Of a stretch of 64,000 bases of DNA, positions 44,601-52,567 are shown piece by piece. The stretch's first letter is position 1. The number at the start of each line of letters is the position of its first letter. The notes beneath the pieces were generated by a model that was given only the letters and a program-made list of their open reading frames with translations, did no database searches and was not told where the DNA came from. The position numbers and the translations under genes were made by a program. The DNA comes from CAVQCT01 sp964371785 (GTDB taxonomy: Bacteria; Zixibacteria; MSB-5A5; GN15; FEB-12), in contig CAYJOL010000008.1 in the NCBI GenBank assembly GCA_964371785.1, forward strand, positions 93,846-157,845, given 5' to 3'.

Positions 44601-45693
44601 AGCGTACACCGGCGGGTGGAAAGGTCCCTTGGTGCATTTCTATGAAACCAGCGAGGGGCATTTCGATTCGACCATTGTCTCGGTTTCAAGCGTAGAAACC
44701 TACGCCCCTCAGCTATGCGTTTACGGTGAAGGAGCGACTGCCCGACTGTATGTAGCCTACGTCGACAGTGATTCCGCTGTCTGCGTCAAAGGATGGACTC
44801 TGGCGACCGGCTGGGATGCCGACTCTATTGTGGTATCCGGGACCGGCCATGTCGCGCTGGACCCGGCTCTGGTGCCGCAAGTACCGTCCAGTTGGGGTTT
44901 TCTGCCTATCTGGTATCATAATCTCAATGACAATAATCTCTATTTCGTGAAATTGTACTTATCCCCATTAGCGGTAAGGACGAACGACAACTGGTCAGCC
45001 CTGTCGACTGTGGTCTCAGGGACCACGACTGCCGATGTAACTCCACCGGCTCCGATTATGAGCCTGGGTCCTGTAACCGGCAGCAAGGATGGTACAATCG
45101 ACCTGACCTGGACTGCCACTGGCGATGACGGCACCAATGGTACGGCCAGTAGTTATCTCATCAAGTACTCGCTCGATTCTATCACCGACGCTAACTGGCC
45201 CCTTGCCGCAGTCTATCCTTCGTCGCTTGCTCCCCAGCCATCCGGCTCCATTGAGCATCTGACACTGGACAACCTGACCCCCGGGAAGGTTTACTTTGTG
45301 GCCATCGAGGCCATTGATAAAGCCACTAACCGGTCCGCGCTTTCCAATGTTGCCTCCGCGGGAGCATGCTTGTATAAAGACGCGAAAACCGATAATTCGG
45401 GTGGGGACCTTCCACGTCAATACAGCCTGTCTCAGAATTACCCCAATCCTTTCAATCCCAGTACGACGATCGAATACGCATTGCCTTCGGACAGCCGAGT
45501 GCTCATCACGGTGTTAAATGTTCTCGGGCAGAATGTCTCGACTCTGGTCGACCGTGAACAGCCGGCGGGACGTTATCGCGTGGTCTGGGAGGGACAGGAC
45601 GCGAGCGGTGTAGCACTGGCGACCGGTGTCTATTTCTGCTGTCTCCGTGCCGACGGATTCTTCAAAACTACGAAAATGGTCCTGCTTCGCTAG
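41604..45693 (+). CDS. giant secreted FN3-repeat protein with C-terminal sorting domain (interrupted by assembly gap)
   Basis: Signal peptide after ATG at 41604 (GAAGGAG upstream), then a domain of about 390 residues (YRGGISGDTIVFHVAQFG, YSYDRGVTWDSAV) that looks like a sialidase/BNR-type propeller. FN3 repeats of 113 residues follow (DTTPP...LSWTAPGDDQNSGTASQYDL), then a second copy of the propeller module (YRGGRQGDTLIMVAAQFG, VSYDRGTTWHDV), one more FN3 and a C-terminal NYPNPFNPSTTIEYAL sorting domain. The reading frame shifts across the 100-N gap; replacing it by 93 bases, as the neighbouring repeat predicts, restores one frame of about 1360 aa. Probably a surface adhesin or glycan-binding protein. 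Confidence 0.85.
42897..43517 (+). repeat. tandem near-identical FN3-coding repeats (339-nt unit)
   Basis: CTCTCCTGGACCGCACCCGG and the next 90 bases recur after exactly 339 bases with one difference. The second unit contains the N gap and resumes with the same GCCATGCGGGCAGTTGATG. Recent duplication or gene conversion; explains why assembly failed here. Confidence 0.88.
43339..43438. other. assembly gap (100 N placeholder)
   Basis: Exactly 100 unknown bases inside the second FN3 repeat. The homologous part of the first repeat (43000-43092) is 93 bases long, and 93 keeps both frame and the 339-nt period. The true length could also be 93 plus any number of 339-nt units. Confidence 0.97.
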
Positions 45694-46074
45694 TCACGAT
45701 CAGGGTCTTCAGTTCTCGCCGTGAGTCTGCATCTTGCATGGCTCGCGGCGGGGACTACGGAGACTTGTTCAGCGGATGGGGGATACGTCTTGACGTAATT
45801 TTACCTGCATGATTCAACTGTTCCGGGTTTGTGCGAGTGATATTATGTCCGTTGCGCATGGCCGGGGCACGACCGAAAGAACATTCTGCTTCGTCCGATG
45901 AGCAGCTGGCTGCTACTGACATGTACGAACCCAAGGTGGAATCCTCCACTAAATCGAAATCCGCTGTTATCATGGCTACGACCGGCCGCCTTGAGTCAGT
46001 GAGGTTCGATGTCGATAGGACATGAAGAGAGTGCACTAATTTATCGGCATTTCCTCCAGTCTGGTCCGTTCCGC

Positions 46075-46103
46075 TTGACAAAAGTGTGATTAGTTTCTAT
46101 GTT
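46075..46103 (+). promoter_or_regulatory. promoter of the GGLKGG protein gene
   Basis: TTGACA, 17-base spacer, TATGTT, about 83 bases before the ATG at 46186. The rest of the 490-bp space from 45694 shows no convincing gene. Confidence 0.5.
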
Positions 46104-46185
46104 TAAGTAAAGAAGATCAATCACCTCCAAAACGTGTTGACCACAAGTAATTACCCGGCGGCCACAATGGCTAGCGAGGCCGCTT

Positions 46186-46548
46186 ATGAGTATCGGTATG
46201 AAAAAACGGCCATCAGCAGAAGAAACCGAGCAGAATAAACCGACGGATAAAGCAGCCGAGCAAATTGCCAATGAACAACCGTCGAAAGAATCTGTGTCCG
46301 GTGATTCAACCGGTGAACTGACGCCCACGGGGGCAGTCGACTCCACGGCCGACCAGCGGCCGGACGCGCCAGGCTCCGTTGATTCAATCAAGAATCCGGC
46401 GAAGAACCCAGCGGCCGTCTCCCTGGGCCGACTGGGCGGTCTGAAAGGTGGTAAGGCGCGAGCCAGGACGTTAACAAAGACACAACGAAGCGAGGCTGCG
46501 CGTAAGGCGGCATTGGCCAGGTGGCGGAAGAAGAAGCAGACGAACTAA
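46186..46548 (+). CDS. small protein with basic GGLKGGKAR C-terminal motif
   Basis: 120 aa. The first 75 residues are acidic, disordered and rich in E, S, T and P. The last 45 carry a conserved basic motif: AAVSLGRLGGLKGGKARA, then TLTKTQRSEAARKAALARW and KKK. This tail is found in many small uncharacterised bacterial proteins and resembles H-NS/histone-like AT-hook-containing ends, so nucleic-acid binding is possible (inference). Two decayed partial copies lie at 47217-47490. GAGG upstream of ATG. Confidence 0.75.
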   Translation: MSIGMKKRPSAEETEQNKPTDKAAEQIANEQPSKESVSGDSTGELTPTGAVDSTADQRPDAPGSVDSIKNPAKNPAAVSLGRLGGLKGGKARARTLTKTQRSEAARKAALARWRKKKQTN

Positions 46549-46853
46549 ATCAAATCACCTATCTTAGGGCTTCACAACTTATCGTAACTTGATTCTTGAG
46601 ACTCCCTATGCCAGTAAGCGTCAGCGGTTAGCTGAGTGAAGATTGCTCTCAGTTCGCAATAAAAAGACTTTAATCTATCACACGAAGCCGCTCTAGCCGC
46701 TAATGGTATGTTGGCCAATACCTTATGATTATCCGCCCCTGGCGACGCTCTCGATTTCCCCTAAGCCATGAATACTCAAGCCCTTAGTGCTCCCGACTGA
46801 CTCCGTTCACGAAGATTTTGCAGATATTTCTTGAGCGCTTACGCATATTGTTC

Positions 46854-46882
46854 TTGACTATGCGTGACCGGTCACGTATACT
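46854..46882 (+). promoter_or_regulatory. promoter with perfect palindromic operator in the spacer
   Basis: -35 TTGACT, 17-base spacer, -10 TATACT. The spacer contains CGTGACCGGTCACG (46863-46876), a perfect 14-bp palindrome directly between the two boxes, the classic place for a repressor. The following ATG is only 9 bases after the -10 box, so the transcript would be leaderless. Confidence 0.72.
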
Positions 46883-46890
46883 GCACCTGT

Positions 46891-47202
46891 ATGAAGGAGC
46901 TTAAAACAAACGAAATAGGCCGAGTGATTGGCCGCTCAGTCGAGGAGAGTCTGACTCGCTTGAATGTACATGAGACTACGATTACCAAGGATCAGTATTC
47001 GGAACTCCTGGCTGAATTCTTCACCTTGGGTGCGGAGTACACAGACGAGCCCAATCACGTTTCGCTCCAGAACCAGAAAAATCAACGGGAAGCACTGTCC
47101 GGAGATCTCTTAGGCAGTTGGAAGCCCACAGCTCATTCTTCATCCGTGAAGCGGCTGGTGCTGTTCCCCCTCCCCCGGTGCCAGCCGCTGATCGGGCACT
47201 AG
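46891..47202 (+). CDS. hypothetical small protein, probably leaderless and partly decayed
   Basis: 103 aa from ATG at 46891. The first 75 residues (MKELKTNEIGRVIGRSVEES, TKDQYSELLAEFFTLGAEY) look like a normal helical protein. After SGDLLGSWKPTAH the coding character moves to the next frame (IREAAGAVPPPPVPAADRAL), which joins the decayed repeat at 47217, so the 3' end is probably frameshifted. The promoter's predicted start point lies 1-3 bases before the ATG. Function unknown. Confidence 0.45.
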   Translation: MKELKTNEIGRVIGRSVEESLTRLNVHETTITKDQYSELLAEFFTLGAEYTDEPNHVSLQNQKNQREALSGDLLGSWKPTAHSSSVKRLVLFPLPRCQPLIGH

Positions 47203-47216
47203 CCGACGAGGCTGCG

Positions 47217-47341
47217 AACGAACAGCCGCCGGTAGAATCCGTCTCCAGTGACTCGACAACAAACCGGCGGCTGTATCCTTAAGTCAAAGGCGTGGTCTCA
47301 CAGGTGGCAGAGCACCAGGCACCCGGGCCGAACCGGGATGA
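47217..47341 (+). pseudogene. decayed copy 1 of the GGLKGG protein
   Basis: NEQPPVESVSSDSTT in one frame, then after a one-base shift KPAAVSLSQRRGLTGGRAPG and a stop. Compare the intact gene at 46186 (NEQPSKESVSGDST and PAAVSLGRLGGLKGGKARA). The basic end is missing. Confidence 0.6.
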
Positions 47342-47356
47342 AAAGAGCAAAGTGGG

Positions 47357-47490
47357 AATGAACAACCGCCGGCAGATGCCATCTTCAGTGACTCGACAAC
47401 AAGCCGGCGGCTGTGTATTTTGGCCGAATAGGCGGTTTCAAAGGCGGCCGAGCGCCACACGCCGGAACTGAGCCAAGACGCAATGAGTGA
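47357..47490 (+). pseudogene. decayed copy 2 of the GGLKGG protein
   Basis: Tandem copy of the previous unit at an offset of exactly 140 bp, with the same internal frameshift (NEQPPADAIFSDSTT / KPAAVYFGRIGGFKGGRAPH). GRIGGFKGGRA keeps the motif of the intact gene better than copy 1. The shared frameshift means the lesion came before the 140-bp duplication. Confidence 0.6.
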
Positions 47491-47857
47491 TACGGGAGTG
47501 GTGCGCGCTGGTCCACCAGCCACCTGACGATAGAGTCGGGCATCCCCCCTCCACCACTCCCTATTGTTTCACCTCGCCTCAAAGTAATTGGTTGCGAGCC
47601 ACTTCGCCACAGCGTTCAGAGGTTATCTCTGTGATCAGGATGTGCGCCGCCCGTTCCGTGCGCTTGAAGCGGTTTTTCTATTGCATCATGTTCAGAGTAG
47701 ATTCTCTTCATTATCCCACATCCAATACCCAGAAAGATCCGGTCCTGTTTTAGCTCTCGGTGAGCTATTGTGACCTGTCCTTTCCAGGTCGAACTGGTTT
47801 TCGGAGAGCAAACGAGCCCTTCCAGTGTGAACCACAAGTGCATCTCAACCAAACGAG

Positions 47858-47913
47858 CTAGTACCTTTATCAAACCTTTGGGTGATTGACCGGGGGGCAA
47901 ATCACCGTATACT
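47858..47913 (+). promoter_or_regulatory. shared regulon promoter element, copy F
   Basis: CTAGTA (variant of CTAGCT), dyad-like ATCAAACC...GTGATTGA, -35 TTGACC exactly 28 bp downstream, 16-base spacer, -10 TATACT. Faces the gene at 47979. The rest of 47491-47978 shows no other feature. Confidence 0.65.
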
Positions 47914-47978
47914 GCAATTAGCTTATAGATTCCAACCATTCCTTAGAGGGAAGAGCCCTCGGAAGACAAGGAGCATTT

Positions 47979-48413
47979 ATGTTAAAACGCACAGTTATCT
48001 GTTTGATGGCAGTCACGCTGGTTATGGCGTTCACAGGTGTTGCGCACGCACAAGATAAACTGCAAGGTTACTTGAGCGACGCCGCAGGCAAGGTGAAGGC
48101 AACTGAGAATCCGCTGGAGAAGCGTGAGATTCTTGACAAATCATTGGAAAAGATGTCCAAAGCGTTGGCCACGGTTCAGGGTTATCCGCTGGTTTCAAAG
48201 GAGGATAAGTCTGGTATCGACCGGTTGATAGTAGTTCTTCGGGATAAACAGGATGAACTCGCTGGTCGGAACGGTTACGAAGGCGTACCCGATGCACAGT
48301 TGAATGATTTCGCTGATTACGTAGTGCAGGATATGGAGCAGGCTACCCAGACTATAACAATCAGCACAGTCACCTTGCTCCTGATCATAATTATTGCGAT
48401 TCTCGTCCTGTAG
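47979..48413 (+). CDS. exported coiled-coil protein with C-terminal membrane anchor
   Basis: 144 aa: signal peptide (MAVTLVMAFTGVAHA), about 95 residues of charged helix (KVKATENPLEKREILDKSLE, GIDRLIVVLRDKQDELAG) and a C-terminal helix TVTLLLIIIIAILVL. It should be held in the inner membrane with a periplasmic coil. AAGGAG before ATG; promoter element F upstream. No family recognised. Confidence 0.75.
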   Translation: MLKRTVICLMAVTLVMAFTGVAHAQDKLQGYLSDAAGKVKATENPLEKREILDKSLEKMSKALATVQGYPLVSKEDKSGIDRLIVVLRDKQDELAGRNGYEGVPDAQLNDFADYVVQDMEQATQTITISTVTLLLIIIIAILVL

Positions 48414-48492
48414 TTTCTCGATGGAGCGGACATTTTCGCCATTTCTCAGGCGGCCTTTTACTTATCGGTTTTGGCACTTGTACGAGGCTTCT

Positions 48493-49569
48493 GTGTTTAA
48501 CACTGTTAGAAAGTTTTGCCTCCTCGCGCTCGGGTTGCTTCTGTTTTCGTGTGGTTCTCCACCGCGCGCTCCTGACGAGGTGTCACCGGGAGAACAAAAT
48601 ATCGGGACGCCCGAATATGAAGTTGTGTTCGTTATCCACGGTGACGGCAATTATTTGTTTCACGATCCAGATGGCAATGAGCACAGAGCGGACGTAGAGG
48701 CTCTTGCGGGGGCGAAAAGAGTCGCGGAGCAGAACTCTCAGGCCGAGGTTCTTATTTTTTACGAAAAACACAGAAGGCATCGCCTCTTCGTGTTCCCTCG
48801 CCGTGATGGCGAATTCTATTACTACCGGAACGGCAAGCTCCTCGCTCAGGCATCTTACTGGCGCGATCATGGGAAATCACGTTTTGATCCCGAGGTGGAT
48901 CTTTATGACCGGTATCACGTCGATGGGCAATCTCGAACGAAAAGATTGTTTCTCTACTTCGGTCACGAAATCCCGGAAATTGACGGCACGAACTACGATG
49001 CATCGTACCGGAAAAGGTCATTCACTGTTGAAGACCTGGTCGATGGACTCAGACGCATGGTACCGGACTCGACGAAGTTCGATCTGGTCGTCCTCTCCAC
49101 CTGTTTTAACGGCACGCCGCGCACTGTCTCGGCGCTTGCTCCATACGCCCGATACATAATGGCCTCCCCAGGCAATCTTCATCTCTCGTACTTCGATCTG
49201 CGCTCGTTCGAGGCATTGGACACGAGCTTGAGCGACGGTAATGTGTCCGCGTTCGCAAAGAGGTGTGCCCGCCAATCATTCGACAGATTGACACAGGATA
49301 TCCAAACCGAAATTACCGTTGCTGTATATGACGTGGATCGGGTAAATCGATTTTTATCCTCCGTCGACAGTGTGTACGATCGTACTTTGACCACCTTGAA
49401 GAAGGATGCGCCGATATCCCGGGAGCACTGCGATTGCGCTGAAGACAGCGCTTTCGTGCGTCCGGCTATGACTGAAGGAATAGATGTATTATTTCGTCCG
49501 GCACACTTCGGACGCTCGGCGCACAAAAAGACCCACTCAGGGTGGGAATGCTGGAAGAAATCAGAGTGA
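48493..49569 (+). CDS. clostripain-like (C11, clan CD) lipoprotein peptidase
   Basis: 358 aa from GTG at 48493 (GAGG 5 bases upstream; the frame is open further up without a start signal). Lipobox LLLFSCGS. Clan-CD layout: strand VVFVIHGDGNYLF, catalytic His in LFLYFGHEIPE, catalytic Cys in FDLVVLSTCFNGTP, with a strand YARYIMASPGNLHLSYF after it. Caspase/clostripain-fold peptidases cleave after basic or acidic residues. Usual C11 members are larger secreted proteases; this is a compact, lipid-anchored form. Substrate unknown. Confidence 0.78.
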   Translation: MFNTVRKFCLLALGLLLFSCGSPPRAPDEVSPGEQNIGTPEYEVVFVIHGDGNYLFHDPDGNEHRADVEALAGAKRVAEQNSQAEVLIFYEKHRRHRLFVFPRRDGEFYYYRNGKLLAQASYWRDHGKSRFDPEVDLYDRYHVDGQSRTKRLFLYFGHEIPEIDGTNYDASYRKRSFTVEDLVDGLRRMVPDSTKFDLVVLSTCFNGTPRTVSALAPYARYIMASPGNLHLSYFDLRSFEALDTSLSDGNVSAFAKRCARQSFDRLTQDIQTEITVAVYDVDRVNRFLSSVDSVYDRTLTTLKKDAPISREHCDCAEDSAFVRPAMTEGIDVLFRPAHFGRSAHKKTHSGWECWKKSE

Positions 49570-49831
49570 GGGTCAGGGTCTCTCAACATCGCAACCACCC
49601 ATCCCAATGGGAGGTTTGCTCATTTTAAAAACACGGGTGTTATGGGAAATCTAATGATTATTTTTGACAAAGATCCGGACACCGGTGATGAAGTTCCGGT
49701 GTTATAAATGATGAAGATACGGCGGACAGAGGTAGAGTGAACTGTCATGCAACGCCGCCTTCAAGTCCAACACAATTCGAGGCCAGATATATGATAATTT
49801 CCTTTATTTCCATCTCAATGAGGGTAGATCG

Positions 49832-50056
49832 ATGAAGCCGCTAATGTTTATAGGAATTATCCTTACAATCCTCGGCATCGTGGTTCTTCTGCTGCAATTC
49901 ATCACGGTCACCACGCACATCAGTGGCATACACCTCGGCCCTTTCAAGACCAGCAGCGAAGCTGAGTCGACCATTCCCGTGTCTCCGTTTGTCGGAGCAT
50001 CAGTGCTTGCCGCCGGAATCATATTGGTAATCATTGGGCGAAAGAAGAAGCTTTAG
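49832..50056 (+). CDS. DUF3185-like small membrane protein, copy 2
   Basis: 74 aa with two helices (IGIILTILGIVVLLLQFITV and GASVLAAGIILVIIG) around a polar loop, ending GRKKKL. Same layout as the gene at 35593 (helix, loop, IPxSPxxGA, helix, basic tail). AATGAGGG before ATG is a weak ribosome site. Confidence 0.72.
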   Translation: MKPLMFIGIILTILGIVVLLLQFITVTTHISGIHLGPFKTSSEAESTIPVSPFVGASVLAAGIILVIIGRKKKL

Positions 50057-50245
50057 TCTAACCACCATAGCCTGACACCGGTTCTTGGATGCCACCCATC
50101 GGCGGTGAGATAATTCAGAATACGGATACATAAGCACGGTGGGCCAGTTTGCGGCATGGGGACAATCGTTTACGGGAAATAAGCGGCCCCCAATCTCACC
50201 ACCCAAACTCTTTTTGAAAACGTATCATCTCGCACTCGCCGCAGG

Positions 50246-50869
50246 CTATTTCCTGCTGTACCAGTGCAAGGCAACCGATATGTCCATTACTTCATACCTG
50301 CGACCAGTTTCCCTGCCCAGAATGTCGGGCACATCCGAGAAATGGCCGCGGGAATAGGTGAGCTGTGCTGCCCCGTAAAAGTGGCTTGATATGCGAAGTT
50401 CATAACCACCGCCCAGCAACCAGGCTCCCCAACCGTTCCCTCCGGTCTTGTCCCAGTTATTGTTCTTATAGTGCGATTCCCCCAGACCAGTGCGCAGATA
50501 GAGTGGCAATCGCTTCAGTGGGAACATGTGAATGAAAACCATAGTATTACTGACGGCTTCCCCTCGTTCTTCTTCCTGGCCATGCGCACCATAACTGAAT
50601 GGCTCAATCAGCCAGCCGCCTGCCTCCAGCCCTATAACGAGCCTTCGAGACAGGGCATATCCCGCCTGAAAGCCCAGGCTAAACGTGCCTTGTCTGACAT
50701 TCCAACCCTGGTCCGAACGAAGATGCACATTCCCGTAGCCGGACTGCAGCCCAACCACCGCACCCCGGTGTCCGGAATCCTCGCCGGCGAGTACTTGAAT
50801 TGCGGTTATCGTTTGAATAGTCAGTGCAAGAACGGCGCACCGTATGTTGAATGTGCGGGCGGTCCGCAT
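50246..50869 (-). CDS. outer-membrane beta-barrel protein
   Basis: About 207 aa from ATG at 50869 (signal peptide CAVLALTIQTITAIQVLAG). Barrel pattern: GAVVGLQSGYGNVHLR, FSLGFQAGYALSRRLVIGLE, LYLRTGLGESHYKN, WLLGGGYELRIS and a terminal VALHWYSRK. Similar in size to acyloxyacyl-hydrolase-like and opacity-type barrels, but no catalytic motif recognised. The ribosome site is poor and the start may be a few codons upstream. Confidence 0.72.
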   Translation of the reverse strand: MRTARTFNIRCAVLALTIQTITAIQVLAGEDSGHRGAVVGLQSGYGNVHLRSDQGWNVRQGTFSLGFQAGYALSRRLVIGLEAGGWLIEPFSYGAHGQEEERGEAVSNTMVFIHMFPLKRLPLYLRTGLGESHYKNNNWDKTGGNGWGAWLLGGGYELRISSHFYGAAQLTYSRGHFSDVPDILGRETGRRYEVMDISVALHWYSRK

Positions 50870-51020
50870 CACTCCGGGTAACTCATGAGGACTTGTCGAG
50901 AGGCTTGACCATGAAGGTGCCACTATTCCGTCTCCTGCTTCTGACGCAGCCGATGACCGATATCTCCAGGTTGTTTTGCCCGGGTCTGCATATTTGCTTT
51001 ACTTCTCTTTTTTCCTTCCC

Positions 51021-52070
51021 TCACTCAGCTTTGAGCGAAGCCATATCAATTACGAAGCGGTACTTCACGTCGGACCTGAGCATACGTTCGTACGCTTCGT
51101 TGGCTTTCTGGATCGGGATAACTTCGACACCGGCCGTGATATTATTCTTGCCGCAGAATTCGAGCATCTCTTGCGTCTCGGCTATACCGCCGATAAGCGA
51201 GCCGGAGAAGCTGCGGCGGCCAGTGATCAGGGGAAAGGCAGCGACCTCGAGCGGCTTTTCCGGGGCGCCGACCAAAGTAAGGTTGCCATCCCGGCAAAGT
51301 AAGTTGACGTAGGCATTGATATCGTGGGCCGCGGAGACAGTGTCGAGAATGAAGTCGAAACTCCCGGCATGCTTGTGCATCTCTGTGTCATTGCGGGACA
51401 TGACCACCTCATCGGCACCAAGGCGGAGTGCGTCTTCGATTTTGCTGTGTGAAGTGGTGAATACAACCACGTGAGCGCCGAAAGCATGCGCAAACTTTAC
51501 TCCCATGTGACCCAATCCACCAAGACCGACCACACCAACCTTCTTCCCCTTGGTGACGCCCCAGTGGCGCAAAGGCGAGTATGTGGTGATCCCGGCGCAC
51601 AGGAGCGGCGCGGCACCGGCAAGAGTAAGATTGGTGGGGACTCCCAGGACAAAGTGCTCGTTGACCACAATGCTCTCCGAGTAACCGCCGTAAGTCATGG
51701 CGCCGGTGTATTCATCAGGGGAATTAAATGTGAGTACCATTTTCGAGCAATACTGCTCAAGTCCCGCCTGGCACGCAGGGCAGGTCCGGTCAGAGCCAAC
51801 CAGGCAACCGACGGCAGCGAGATCGCCAGGAGCAAATTTCTTAGCGGCAGAACCGACTTTAGTAACTCGGCCGACGATTTCATGCCCCGGCACAATCGGA
51901 TATTGGGTACCGCCCCACTCATTGCGTACCGAATGGAGGTCGGAATGACATATGCCGCAGAACAGGATCTCAATCTGTATGTCGTGCTCAGTTGGATTTC
52001 TTCGAGGAATCTTTGTGTATGCCAGCCCCGATGTCGGGCTGATTGCGGAGTAAGCTTTTGCGCTATTCAT
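51021..52070 (-). CDS. zinc-dependent alcohol/aldehyde dehydrogenase (YahK/CAD-like)
   Basis: 349-aa medium-chain dehydrogenase. Catalytic zinc ligands in CGICHSDLHSVRNEW and PGHEIVGRV; cofactor fold VGVVGLGGLGHMGVKFAHA. In the structural-zinc lobe the usual C-x2-C-x2-C-x7-C reads GSDRTCPACQAGLEQYC: the first Cys is replaced by Asp. Relatives (YahK, cinnamyl-alcohol dehydrogenases) reduce aldehydes with NADPH. AAGGAG precedes ATG. Left member of the accessory zone. Confidence 0.94.
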   Translation of the reverse strand: MNSAKAYSAISPTSGLAYTKIPRRNPTEHDIQIEILFCGICHSDLHSVRNEWGGTQYPIVPGHEIVGRVTKVGSAAKKFAPGDLAAVGCLVGSDRTCPACQAGLEQYCSKMVLTFNSPDEYTGAMTYGGYSESIVVNEHFVLGVPTNLTLAGAAPLLCAGITTYSPLRHWGVTKGKKVGVVGLGGLGHMGVKFAHAFGAHVVVFTTSHSKIEDALRLGADEVVMSRNDTEMHKHAGSFDFILDTVSAAHDINAYVNLLCRDGNLTLVGAPEKPLEVAAFPLITGRRSFSGSLIGGIAETQEMLEFCGKNNITAGVEVIPIQKANEAYERMLRSDVKYRFVIDMASLKAE

Positions 52071-52317
52071 CTTGGTGTTCTCCTTGTAATTCCTTTCGAG
52101 CGTTTTCGGGCGATATCAAACTGCCTGAGCCCAGAGAGGCCAATTCAGTAGACTCAAATGTATCAAACTACGCCGTGCAGTCAAGGGTTCCTCGAACTTG
52201 CGGGCTGTGTGAAAGGAAGATAGCAATAACAGGAAGTCGGGGGAATAGGCATAGATTTATCTTAAATGACGAACTGACTTGTCAATACCCGGAACTTTTG
52301 ACTTTTTTCATTCAATC

Positions 52318-52530
52318 TCAAATAAGAACGGTGGCCCCAATATCAGTCTCCCCAAGCTCTTGTAAGGTCCATTTTCCAAACCCGATCGGACTATGCATTG
52401 CCCGATGATACTCGCTGGTATGCAATCCAATTTGCTCATTCGACAGGATAGCAGGGAAGGGGAGACCGTACGGGATGAAGATCGTCGAACCTGAATCTGC
52501 GACAATTTCTTTTGTTTTTTCACAGGTGAT
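52318..52530 (-). pseudogene. C-terminal fragment of an unrecognised gene
   Basis: 70 open codons without a start codon: EIVADSGSTIFIPYGLPF, SNEQIGLHTSEYHRAMHSPI, FGKWTLQELGETDIGATVLI, stop. Looks like a real protein end cut off from its 5' part. The last 22 codons correspond to the repeat shared with 59152-59218. Confidence 0.35.
52330..52396 (-). repeat. 67-bp imperfect direct repeat, left copy
   Basis: Aligns without gaps to 59152-59218 in the same orientation: 43 of 67 bases identical by eye, including CTCCCCAA, TTGT and ACTATGC; 32 of the first 42 match. The two copies lie 6.8 kb apart at both sides of the accessory genes. Confidence 0.45.
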
Positions 52531-52567
52531 TTAGTCCCAGATTCGGATTCATCACTCCGTGCAGAAT

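Noticed and set aside
41604..45693. Two separate genes on either side of the N gap
   Set aside because: The repeat period and frame arithmetic show one gene; the apparent second start lies inside the first repeat.
45858..46025. 55-codon plus-strand frame (MAGARPKEHSASSDEQLAAT...)
   Set aside because: No ribosome site and no partner; it ends before the promoter at 46075. Possible but not supported.
49570..49710. In-frame extension of the C11-like gene beyond its TGA (GSGSLNIATTHPNG..., about 45 codons)
   Set aside because: The protein already ends at a natural-looking HSGWECWKKSE tail; no readthrough signal or SECIS-like structure recognised, so probably chance.
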